Assembly (NCBI GenBank): GCA_015067995.1
Contig: SVLJ01000008.1
Span: 40,193 to 104,192, forward strand
Reading direction: 5' to 3'
Source: Oscillospiraceae bacterium
GTDB taxonomy: Bacteria; Bacillota; Clostridia; Oscillospirales; Oscillospiraceae
DNA length: 64,000 nt
The position numbers and the translations under genes were made by a program. The notes under the pieces were generated by a model. The model was not told the DNA's origin. It did not search any database and was given only the letters and a program-made list of their open reading frames with translations. Shown piece by piece: positions 15,433 through 22,773 of this stretch. Numbering within the stretch: the stretch's first letter is position 1; each line of letters opens with the position of its first letter.

Positions 15433-16248
15433 TCAGTTCTCGCCGATGTGGTAGAGGTCGGTGCGTCTCGCTGCGAGGATGGGCAGCTGCTGACGGACGG
15501 CGGTCAACCGGTGGAAGTCCAGTTCTGCGTAAAGGATATCTGCTTCACTGCCTGCACGGCACAGCACCGTGCCCCAGGGGTCCACAGCGATGGAGTTGCC
15601 GTAGGCAACATAGGGGCCGTTTTCGTCGCGGGCAGGGGAGACACCGATGGTGAACACCTGATTATCCACTGCCCGCTGGCGGAACAGCAGCTCCCAGTGA
15701 GCGGGGCCGGTGGTCATGTTGAAGGCGGCGGGGACGATGATGGCTTTGGCTCCCCTAAAGGTCATGCAGCGGGCCAGTTCTTCAAAGCGCAGGTCGAAGC
15801 AGATGCACAGGCCGAAGGTGCCGAATACTGTTTCAAAGGTGGTGATGGCGTTTCCGGGGGAGAGGGTGTCCGATTCTTTGAATCGCTGGCCGCCAGGCAC
15901 ATCAATGTCGAAGAGATGTGCTTTCCGGTGTCGGGCGATCTGCGCGCCGGTGGGATCAAAGACGAAGCTGGTGTTGTATACCCGGTCTTCCTCCAACTCC
16001 GGAATGGAGCCGCCCACCACATAGATGCCGGCTTCGGCAGCAGAGTCGGAAAGAATCTGCCATGCCGGGCCGCCGGCTTCCTCGCCATAGGGACGGAAAC
16101 AGCTGTTTTCATAGGGGCAGCAGAACATCTCCGGCAGCACGGCCATGTCCGCGCCGTTCCGTGCAGCCTGACGAATGGACTTCGCCGCACGGGTCAGGTT
16201 GTCTTGCTTGTCTGCCGTCACGGGAAACTGGATCATTGCAACTTTCAT
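15433..16248 (-). CDS. Carbon-nitrogen hydrolase (nitrilase/omega-amidase family)
   Basis: 271 residues. The nitrilase catalytic triad is visible: Glu in 'AVLPEMFCCPYE', Lys in 'ARHRKAHLF' and Cys in 'GLCICFDLRFEEL'. Length and motifs fit the Nit2/omega-amidase branch, which hydrolyses alpha-ketoglutaramate, ketosuccinamate or damaged metabolites such as deaminated glutathione. It is the last of three minus-strand genes (33-nt gap to the preceding one). It lies convergent to the amidohydrolase with a terminator between. The substrate is not settled by sequence alone. Confidence 0.9.
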   Translation of the reverse strand: MKVAMIQFPVTADKQDNLTRAAKSIRQAARNGADMAVLPEMFCCPYENSCFRPYGEEAGGPAWQILSDSAAEAGIYVVGGSIPELEEDRVYNTSFVFDPTGAQIARHRKAHLFDIDVPGGQRFKESDTLSPGNAITTFETVFGTFGLCICFDLRFEELARCMTFRGAKAIIVPAAFNMTTGPAHWELLFRQRAVDNQVFTIGVSPARDENGPYVAYGNSIAVDPWGTVLCRAGSEADILYAELDFHRLTAVRQQLPILAARRTDLYHIGEN

Positions 16249-16281
16249 AAAGCCTGTCAGCTCCTTTGTCAGACGAGGTTA

Positions 16282-16935
16282 TTATTGGATCTCGCTGCCG
16301 CCCCATTCCACCACAGTGAAGCCGCTGCGGATGGGGGCTGTGAGAGTCTGGATGGGGATATCCACGGGGGCGTCCAGCTCTTGCCAGGCCATAAAGACAC
16401 GGATGAGGGTGTCCGGGGCGGGGGAGACGGTGAGCTGCGCGGCATCGGTGTAGGCGTCGGTCTGGAAGGCAATGAGATTATAGGCATTGCTTTCCATCCG
16501 GGGCAGCCAGTAGATGATGAACTCATTGGCCTCACGCTCGGTCAGACCAAGCTGCGCCAGAGCGTTCTCCAGAAAGACGGCGGTGTCTGTGCCGGGGACG
16601 CAGAAGCCCTGTGAGAAGTCATAGTTCGCATTGGACTCCGCTTCCCAGTAGAGACAGTAGTATTCCCGTCCGTTGGTGTCGGTAAGGGTGCCGTCCGGCT
16701 GTGCGGTGACGCGCCAGCCGTTGTCATAGGCAGGATAAACGGTGGTGAGTTTGCCGGTGACATCCAGCTTCACAGTGACGTCGGTGGCCTCTTCCGGGTA
16801 GAGGTAGATCACCGGCTTGGCCAGTTCTACACAGCCGGGGTCGCCGGGGATCACCTGCAGAAGTACAAAAATGATGAAGGTAGCAATCAACAGTGTCAGT
16901 AAGTGCTTGAGAACGATCTTGATAATGCTGTTCAT
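16282..16935 (-). CDS. Conserved 'KPVIYLYP' protein with N-terminal membrane anchor
   Basis: 217 residues. One membrane segment ('LLTLLIATFIIFVLLQVIP') is followed directly by 'CVELAKPVIYLYPEEATDV', a motif I recognise from a widespread family of uncharacterised extracytoplasmic proteins. The rest looks like a beta-rich domain ('VKLDVTGKLTTVYPAYDNGW') ending 'SGFTVVEWGG'. Four Cys are present, but no lipobox or catalytic motif is evident. It sits between a small membrane protein and the nitrilase gene in a three-gene operon. The family's function is unknown to me; the family call is firm, any role is not. Confidence 0.75.
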   Translation of the reverse strand: MNSIIKIVLKHLLTLLIATFIIFVLLQVIPGDPGCVELAKPVIYLYPEEATDVTVKLDVTGKLTTVYPAYDNGWRVTAQPDGTLTDTNGREYYCLYWEAESNANYDFSQGFCVPGTDTAVFLENALAQLGLTEREANEFIIYWLPRMESNAYNLIAFQTDAYTDAAQLTVSPAPDTLIRVFMAWQELDAPVDIPIQTLTAPIRSGFTVVEWGGSEIQ

Positions 16936-16958
16936 AAAGGCATCCTTTCAGCAGATGG

Positions 16959-17255
16959 TCATGGTTCCTTTTTCTGATTCGTTTCAGTTTCCTTCTTGTT
17001 CTTCTTTTTCAGGGCACCGATGGCGATGCTGACCACATAGTACACGCCAATGGCTGCCGCACCGCCAATGATGGCAGGGGTGGGATTGGTTGGCTCTTTT
17101 TCGGCAGGCGCTTCCACCGATACATCCGGTGTACTGCCCACTGCGGGCTGTGATAAACCGTCGTCCGTCAGGTAGACGTAGACCACCATCACCAGCGCCA
17201 GCAGAACGCACACCAGGAGTGTGCGCTTGTGGTTGCTTTTTTTCATAATACTCAT
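16959..17255 (-). CDS. Small membrane protein of unknown function
   Basis: 98 residues starting at 'MSIMKKSNHKRT'; the ATG at 17255 is chosen because GGAGG lies 8 nt upstream. Two membrane segments: 'LLVCVLLALVMVVYVYL' near the N-terminus and 'AIIGGAAAIGVYYVVSIAIG' near the C-terminus. A Pro/Glu/Thr-rich stretch lies between them, and a highly charged Lys-rich tail ends the chain. No conserved family recognised. First gene of the minus-strand operon with the KPVIYLYP protein (23-nt gap) and the nitrilase. Confidence 0.7.
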   Translation of the reverse strand: MSIMKKSNHKRTLLVCVLLALVMVVYVYLTDDGLSQPAVGSTPDVSVEAPAEKEPTNPTPAIIGGAAAIGVYYVVSIAIGALKKKNKKETETNQKKEP

Positions 17256-17290
17256 GGAATCTTTCCTCCGCAAGCGTGTTTATAGTATTC

Positions 17291-17319
17291 AGTATATCAG
17301 ATGCTTCACGGCCTGTAAA
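17291..17319 (-). promoter_or_regulatory. Promoter of the three-gene minus-strand operon
   Basis: Read on the minus strand: TTTACA, 17 nt, TATACT. The implied start is about 30 nt upstream of the ATG at 17255. Confidence 0.65.
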
Positions 17320-17337
17320 GGAAGAGGGGAGAGACCG

Positions 17338-17366
17338 TTGCAAATCGCAGCGAAAAACGGTATACT
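17338..17366 (+). promoter_or_regulatory. Promoter of the ygiQ gene
   Basis: TTGCAA, 17 nt, TATACT, followed by an AT-rich stretch and an AGGAGG site before the ATG at 17434. Confidence 0.6.
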
Positions 17367-17433
17367 ATAAAATTATCGACAGTTCGATATCCCTCCGCCC
17401 CGCAGCGGAGAGACTACGATACAGGAGGCCGAT

Positions 17434-19506
17434 ATGAACGGATTTCTCCCGATTTCAAAAGCAGATATGACGGAGTGCGGCTGGGAGCAGTGCGACTTTG
17501 TCTATGTCATCGGTGACGCCTATGTGGATCACCCGTCCTTTGGTCATGCCATCATCAGCCGAGTGCTGGAGGCGGCAGGCTATAAGGTGGGCATCATTTC
17601 CCAGCCGGACTGGAAGAATCCCAATTCCATCCGCGCACTGGGTGAGCCGAGACTGGGATTCCTGGTGATGGGCGGCAATATGGACTCCATGGTGAACCAT
17701 TATTCCGTATCCAAGCACCGCCGCAAGGTGGATGCCTTTACACCCGGTGGTGTTATGGGAAAGCGTCCGGACTACGCCACGGTGGTCTACTGCAATCTGA
17801 TTCGCCGCAGTTTTCCCAAGAAGCCCATTATCGTGGGCGGTGTGGAAGCCAGCCTCCGGCGTCTTGCCCATTACGATTACTGGTCGGAAAAAATGCGCCG
17901 ATCCCTGCTGCTGGATGCGCAGGCGGACCTGCTGCTCTACGGCATGGGCGAGCGCAGCATCGTGGAGGTGGCGGAGGCACTGAATTCCGGACTGGACATC
18001 CACGACGTCACATGGATCGATGGCTCCGTCTATGCCGCTAAGGAATTGCCGGAGGACGGCGCTGCCACCATCGTGCTGCCGGAATATGAGCGGCTGGTGG
18101 AGGAGCGGAAGGAATACGCCAAGAGCTTCTATCTGCAGTATACCAATACCGATCCCTTTGTGGCCCGCCGTCTGGCAGAACCTTACGGCGGTGATACGTA
18201 TGTGATCCAGAATCCGCCGCAGAAGCCGCTGACCATGGAGGAGATGGATCATGTCTATGGTCTGCCCTATCAGCGCACCTATCATCCCAGTTACGAGGCA
18301 GCCGGCGGCGTGCCTGCTATCGCAGAGGTGAAGTTCAGCCTGATCTCTAACCGTGGCTGCTTCGGCGCCTGCAGCTTCTGCGCCCTGACCTTCCATCAGG
18401 GACGCATCATCCAGACCCGCAGCCATGAGTCCATCATTGACGAGGCAAAGCGGGTCATAGAAGAGCCGGATTTCAAGGGCTATATCCACGATGTGGGCGG
18501 CCCCACCGCCAATTTCCGGCAGCCTGCCTGTCAGAAGCAGCTGACCAAGGGCGCCTGCCAGAACCGGCAGTGCCTGTTCCCCACGCCCTGCCGCAACATG
18601 GTGGCAGATCACAGCGATTATCTGAAGCTGCTGCGGAAGCTTCGGGCGCTGCCCAAGGTGAAAAAGGTCTTTGTCCGCAGCGGTATCCGCTTTGACTATC
18701 TGTTGGCGGACAAGGACGATACCTTCTTCCGTGAACTGGTGGAGCACCACATTTCCGGTCAGCTGAAGGTGGCGCCGGAGCATATCTCCGATCCGGTGCT
18801 GGATCTCATGGGAAAACCCCGGAACAGCGTGTATCAGCGGTTTGTCACCAAGTACAAGCGCCTCAATGAGAAGCTGGGTATGAATCAGTTTCTGGTGCCC
18901 TATCTCATGTCCTCTCATCCCGGCTCCACGCTGCATCAGGCCATTGAGCTGGCGGAATATCTGCGGGATCTGGGGTATATGCCGGAGCAGGTGCAGGACT
19001 TCTATCCCACGCCGTCCACCATATCTACCGTGATGTATTATACCGGTCTGGATCCCCGCACCATGAAGCCGGTGTATGTGCCTACCGATCCCCATGAAAA
19101 GGCCATGCAGCGGGCGCTGATCCAGTATCGCAATCCTAAAAACTATCATCTGGTGCGGGAGGCGCTGGAAAAGGCGGGACGCTCCGATCTCATTGGCTTC
19201 GGCCCGGAATGCCTGATCCGTCCCCGGCGGGGCGAGAGCGCCCCTAATCCGCGGTTCCGGGACGCCGGGAAGCCTGCAGTCGGCAGCCGGAAAGACGGGA
19301 AGCCAGCGGGGAAGACCGGCGGAAAAAGCCGCAGCCGGGATGACCGGCCTCCCAAGCACGGCGGGAAACCGGAAGGGAATGGCCGGACTGCCGGCAAGCC
19401 CGGCGGCAGAGCGGCGAAGAGTACGGCTCCGGGCAAGGGAAGAACTGCCGGAGGCGGACGATCTTCCGGAACCGGCGGAAAGACCGGCGGGAAAAAGAAA
19501 CGGTAA
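17434..19506 (+). CDS. YgiQ-family radical SAM protein
   Basis: 690 residues. An N-terminal B12-binding-like/UPF0313 region ('YVIGDAYVDHPSFGHAII') is followed by the radical SAM cluster motif CxxxCxxC in 'GCFGACSFCALTFHQGR'. 'SGIRFDYLLAD' and 'LKVAPEHISDPVLDLMGKP' lie in the core. The last 90 or so residues are a low-complexity Gly/Lys/Arg/Ser/Pro tail, probably disordered and perhaps nucleic-acid binding. Family knowledge: YgiQ proteins carry a 4Fe-4S cluster and cleave S-adenosylmethionine, but the reaction is not known. Single gene with its own promoter and a following hairpin. Confidence 0.92.
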   Translation: MNGFLPISKADMTECGWEQCDFVYVIGDAYVDHPSFGHAIISRVLEAAGYKVGIISQPDWKNPNSIRALGEPRLGFLVMGGNMDSMVNHYSVSKHRRKVDAFTPGGVMGKRPDYATVVYCNLIRRSFPKKPIIVGGVEASLRRLAHYDYWSEKMRRSLLLDAQADLLLYGMGERSIVEVAEALNSGLDIHDVTWIDGSVYAAKELPEDGAATIVLPEYERLVEERKEYAKSFYLQYTNTDPFVARRLAEPYGGDTYVIQNPPQKPLTMEEMDHVYGLPYQRTYHPSYEAAGGVPAIAEVKFSLISNRGCFGACSFCALTFHQGRIIQTRSHESIIDEAKRVIEEPDFKGYIHDVGGPTANFRQPACQKQLTKGACQNRQCLFPTPCRNMVADHSDYLKLLRKLRALPKVKKVFVRSGIRFDYLLADKDDTFFRELVEHHISGQLKVAPEHISDPVLDLMGKPRNSVYQRFVTKYKRLNEKLGMNQFLVPYLMSSHPGSTLHQAIELAEYLRDLGYMPEQVQDFYPTPSTISTVMYYTGLDPRTMKPVYVPTDPHEKAMQRALIQYRNPKNYHLVREALEKAGRSDLIGFGPECLIRPRRGESAPNPRFRDAGKPAVGSRKDGKPAGKTGGKSRSRDDRPPKHGGKPEGNGRTAGKPGGRAAKSTAPGKGRTAGGGRSSGTGGKTGGKKKR

Positions 19507-19513
19507 AACGCAG

Positions 19514-19541
19514 GCAGCGGCCCGTATGGGCCGCTGCTTTG
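19514..19541 (+). terminator. Hairpin, probable terminator of ygiQ
   Basis: Perfect 10-bp GC-rich stem (GCAGCGGCCC / GGGCCGCTGC) with loop GTAT, followed by a short TTT only. Confidence 0.6.
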
Positions 19542-19576
19542 CTGTGACGTATCGTTCCTTCAGAAAGCACCGTACA

Positions 19577-19834
19577 TCAGTATTCCCGGAGGATCAGCTC
19601 TGTGGTGCCGCCGTCGGGGCTGACTGTGATGCGCAAAACCCTGGGGTGGTGGGAATAGGTATCCCGGAGAAAGTCGCGGATGGCGGTTCCACCATGGTAT
19701 CCGTGGATCAGGCGCAGACGGTAAGTGCCGTTTCCGGCACGGCGCAGCAGAGCGTCCACCGTGACGCCGGCCTGATAGGTGTTTTTGCCGTGGAGATCGG
19801 CGGTGATAACACCGCCCTGAGAAATGGTTTTCAA
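19577..19834 (-). CDS. Smr-domain protein
   Basis: 85 residues from a TTG start at 19834. GAGGAGG lies 7 nt upstream and no ATG is suitably placed. The protein is a stand-alone Smr domain: 'ITADLHGKNTYQAGVTVDAL' holds the DLHG motif and 'RLIHGYHGGTAIRDFL' the second conserved block (usual H-G-x-G appears as HGYHGG). Smr domains occur at the C-terminus of MutS2 and as single proteins with nuclease or nucleic-acid-binding activity. Too short to be part of a MutS. Convergent with ygiQ; role unproven. Confidence 0.85.
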   Translation of the reverse strand: MKTISQGGVITADLHGKNTYQAGVTVDALLRRAGNGTYRLRLIHGYHGGTAIRDFLRDTYSHHPRVLRITVSPDGGTTELILREY

Positions 19835-20001
19835 ATGTATGCCTCCTCGTGGAAACAGGATATTGTCGGGATATTGTTATCATACTCAACAGGGAAGGCT
19901 TTGGCAAGAATCTGATGATTATGCAGTGCGGAACCGTGAAAAAACGGCCGGAGGCAGCGTTTTTCGGCAATATGGCAGAAGGACAAATGCTTTCGCTTTA
20001 A

Positions 20002-20058
20002 ACTGATGAAATATCAGTGTGAAAGAGTGTTGATTTTTTCGAAAGCTTCTGTTAAAAT
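20002..20058 (+). promoter_or_regulatory. Promoter and adjacent inverted repeat of the permease gene
   Basis: TTGATT (20030) and TAAAAT (20053-20058) with 17-nt spacing. Just upstream is the inverted repeat ACTGAT-GAAAT-ATCAGT (20002-20018), a possible regulator site. Confidence 0.55.
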
Positions 20059-20121
20059 GCATACAATCACATGCCGGACAGAGAGAAAGCAGTCCGGGAA
20101 AGAAAAAGGGAGGGTTTTCCT

Positions 20122-21519
20122 ATGGAAAACAAAATGGAACGGCGATACGGTTTGTTTACCGCCATCTGCATGGTGGTAGGCATCGTCATCGGCAGCGGCG
20201 TCTTCTTCAAGGCGCAGACTATCCTGCAGAAAACGCAGGGCGATATGATGCTGGGCATCATCGCGTGGATCATCGGCGGATGCATCATGCTGGTATGTGT
20301 GCTGGCATTCTCCGTCATGGCTCAGAAGTATGAAAAAGTCAACGGCATCGTGGACTATGCGGAAGCAACCGTCGGCCCCCGTTATGCCTACTATATCGGC
20401 TGGTTCCTGAGCACTATCTATTATCCCACCCTGACCAGCGTTCTGGCATGGCTCTCTGCCCGCTACACTTTGGTGTTCATCACCTCTGTCAACCCCGACT
20501 TCCCCCTGCTGATCCCCGCTGATCAGGGCGGCTGTGTTGTGGGCCCCGAGTGTATCGCCCTGATGCTGTTCTTCCTGTGCGCATCCTACGTCCTGAACGC
20601 CCTGTCTCCCAAGATGGCAGGTAAGTTCCAGGTCAGCACCACCGTCATCAAGCTGATCCCCCTGGGTCTGATGGCTGTTGTGGGCGTTATCTACGGCATC
20701 ATGAACGGCGGTCTGGCCAACAACTTCTCCTACAGCTATCAGGCTGCCGCTGGCGGTGCATCTTCCGGCAGCGTCCTGTTCGCAGCTGTCTGCGCCACCT
20801 CCTTCGCCTATGAGGGCTGGATCATTGCTACTTCTATCAACTCCGAGCTGAAGGATGCACGCCGCAATCTGCCCAAGGCACTGATCGTTGGCGGCATCAT
20901 CATCATGATCGTCTATATCAGCTACTTCGTGGGTGTCGCCGGCGGCGCCACCACCCAGGAACTCATCGACCAGGGCGCTACCACCGCCTTCACCAACGTG
21001 TTCGGCAACGTTCTGGGCAACATCCTGAACCTGTTTATCGCCATCAGCTGCATGGGCACCATGAACGGTCTGATGCTGGGCTGCGTGCGCGGCACCTATG
21101 CTCTGGCAGTCCGCGGTCGCGGCCCCGCGCCCGAACTGTTCTCCCAGGTGGACAGCGCCAGCAATATGCCCGCCAACTCTTCCGTGCTGGGTCTGCTGTA
21201 CTGTGCTGCTTGGGGTCTGTACTTCTATCTGGCCAACCTGGCTGCCACCTGGAAAGGCCCCTTCGTGTTCGACTCCTCTGAGCTGCCCATCGTTACCATC
21301 TACGCTATGTACATTCCCATCTTCCTCGTTTGGATGAAGAAGGCTACTGACGAGAACACCGTCCGCCGCTATGTGCTGCCGGGCCTGGCCATCGTCGGCT
21401 CTCTGTTCATGATCCTGGCCTGCCTCATTGGTCACGGTGTTGCCAACCTGTGGTATCTCATCGTCTTTGCCATCGTGATGCTCATCGGCGGCCTGTTTGA
21501 TCGCCACAACAAGAAGTAA
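20122..21519 (+). CDS. APC-superfamily amino acid permease
   Basis: 465 residues from the ATG at 20122, which has AAAGGGAGGG upstream; the longer ORF lacks a site. About 12 membrane segments. The first carries 'VVGIVIGSGVFFKAQTIL', the substrate-binding GSG motif of APC transporters. 'FAYEGWIIATSINSELKDAR' is the conserved TM6/loop region. It should import or exchange amino acids at the cytoplasmic membrane; substrate not predictable. Strong bias to CTG, ATC, GCC and CGC codons resembles the ribosomal genes, suggesting high expression. Single gene between a promoter and a terminator. Confidence 0.92.
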   Translation: MENKMERRYGLFTAICMVVGIVIGSGVFFKAQTILQKTQGDMMLGIIAWIIGGCIMLVCVLAFSVMAQKYEKVNGIVDYAEATVGPRYAYYIGWFLSTIYYPTLTSVLAWLSARYTLVFITSVNPDFPLLIPADQGGCVVGPECIALMLFFLCASYVLNALSPKMAGKFQVSTTVIKLIPLGLMAVVGVIYGIMNGGLANNFSYSYQAAAGGASSGSVLFAAVCATSFAYEGWIIATSINSELKDARRNLPKALIVGGIIIMIVYISYFVGVAGGATTQELIDQGATTAFTNVFGNVLGNILNLFIAISCMGTMNGLMLGCVRGTYALAVRGRGPAPELFSQVDSASNMPANSSVLGLLYCAAWGLYFYLANLAATWKGPFVFDSSELPIVTIYAMYIPIFLVWMKKATDENTVRRYVLPGLAIVGSLFMILACLIGHGVANLWYLIVFAIVMLIGGLFDRHNKK

Positions 21520-21534
21520 TAAATCATTTCCCGG

Positions 21535-21569
21535 GGACGCTGCTTTTGCGGCGTCCTCTTTTCTTTTTT
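21535..21569 (+). terminator. Rho-independent terminator after the permease
   Basis: Stem GGACGC-TGC pairing with GCG-GCGTCC, loop TTTT, followed by TCTTTTCTTTTTT. Confidence 0.85.
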
Positions 21570-21619
21570 GTGCGACCGTGGTATGCTGTTGGCAGAAAAT
21601 GAGAAAGGAAGCGCTGCGT

Positions 21620-22138
21620 ATGGCCAACGTACCGGGAAAGGGTTGGGGTATCCACACCACCCTGTGTTATCTGGAGCGGGGGGATTCTTACCTGATGCTC
21701 TATCGTGTCAAGAAGGAGAATGACGCCAATCAGGGGAAATATGTGGGCGTGGGCGGCAAGTTTGAGGACGGCGAAAGTCCGGAGGAATGCGTGATCCGGG
21801 AGTGCCGTGAAGAAACCGGTCTGACCCTGACAGACTACCGCTACCGGGGGATTGTGACCTTTGTCTCGGATCGCTGGGGAGCCGAATATATGCATTTGTT
21901 CACCGCCACCGGCTGGACAGGGGAGGAAACTGTCTGTGACGAAGGGGAGCTGCGCTGGATCCGGAAAGCCGATCTGCTGCAGCTGCCCATGTGGGAGGGT
22001 GACGCTATATTCCTGAAGCTGCTGGAAGAGAACGTGCCGTTTTTTTCCTTGAAGCTGCGCTATGAAGGGGAGCGTTTGGCAGAAGCAGCGCTGAACGGAC
22101 AACCCGTTCCTGTATCGGGGAAGGAGGAAGCCGGATGA
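21620..22138 (+). CDS. Nudix hydrolase (MutT/8-oxo-dGTPase-like)
   Basis: 172 residues from the ATG at 21620 (GAAAGGA upstream); the ORF-track start at 21497 runs back into the permease gene. A complete Nudix box is seen: 'GKFEDGESPEECVIRECREE' then TGL. 'GKGWGIHTTLCYLE' at the start and 'HLFTATGWTGE' after the box fit the MutT/YtkD-like branch that sanitises oxidised nucleotides. Other nucleoside diphosphate substrates are possible. Overlaps the next gene by 4 nt (ATGA). Confidence 0.9.
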   Translation: MANVPGKGWGIHTTLCYLERGDSYLMLYRVKKENDANQGKYVGVGGKFEDGESPEECVIRECREETGLTLTDYRYRGIVTFVSDRWGAEYMHLFTATGWTGEETVCDEGELRWIRKADLLQLPMWEGDAIFLKLLEENVPFFSLKLRYEGERLAEAALNGQPVPVSGKEEAG

Positions 22139-22560
22139 AGATTCTGATTTCTGCGTGTCTTCTTGGCTGCCGTTGCCGCTACGACGGCGGCAGCAAGCCT
22201 CATCCTGTGGTGGAAAAGCTGGCTGGATATCATGAGCTGATACCCGTCTGTCCGGAGCAGCTGGGCGGCCTGCCAACGCCCCGTCCGCCTGCGGAGCGGA
22301 GGGGAGCCCGGGTGGTCACCGCCGCCGGCGTCGATGTGACGGAGCAGTACCTTCGCGGTGCGGAGGAGGCTTTGATGTTATGTAAACTAATGGGCTGCCA
22401 GGCGGCGGTGCTGAAGGAGCGCAGTCCGTCCTGCGGCAGCGGGGCGGTCTATGACGGCACGTTTTCCGGCACACTGATTGCAGGAGACGGCGTGACGGCC
22501 GCCGCACTGAAGGTTGCCGGAATTCCCGTGTACGGCGAAAGCGCGGCGGAAGCGCTGTGA
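22135..22560 (+). CDS. DUF523 protein
   Basis: 141 residues, whose ATG overlaps the stop of the Nudix gene, so the two are translationally coupled. It begins 'ILISACLLGCRCRYDGGSK' and has 'IPVCPEQLGGLPTPRPPAE' and 'AVLKERSPSCGSGAVYDG', the signature blocks of DUF523. Several conserved Cys (CLLGC, VCPE, SCG) suggest metal or Fe-S binding. No biochemical function is known to me for the family. Linkage to the Nudix gene may hint at nucleotide metabolism but is not decisive. Confidence 0.9.
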   Translation: MKILISACLLGCRCRYDGGSKPHPVVEKLAGYHELIPVCPEQLGGLPTPRPPAERRGARVVTAAGVDVTEQYLRGAEEALMLCKLMGCQAAVLKERSPSCGSGAVYDGTFSGTLIAGDGVTAAALKVAGIPVYGESAAEAL

Positions 22561-22626
22561 GACAAGGCTTTGGAGGAAAATGGACAAAGTGTACGGATGC
22601 CTCCGCAAGAAACTTGTGTAATTTCG

Positions 22627-22655
22627 TTGACATTTGACAAGAAATGTCATATCAT
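22627..22655 (+). promoter_or_regulatory. Promoter of the NhaC gene with a spacer palindrome
   Basis: Perfect TTGACA, 17-nt spacer, TATCAT. The spacer is nearly filled by the inverted repeat ATTTGACA-AGAAA-TGTCATAT (22632-22652), well placed for a repressor. The leader is about 110 nt. Confidence 0.7.
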
Positions 22656-22773
22656 AGAAACAATTAAAAGTTGTGATACCCACGCGGCCATAGAAGTATA
22701 TTTCATTGGAAACCTCTTTGCGCCGGGCGTGCGGCATCACAACTTCATTTTTATCATTAGGAGGGACTATTTT

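Noticed and set aside
22570-22773. N-terminal extension of the NhaC ORF
   Set aside because: The segment contains the consensus promoter; the ATG at 22774 has a strong ribosome-binding site and a hydrophobic start.
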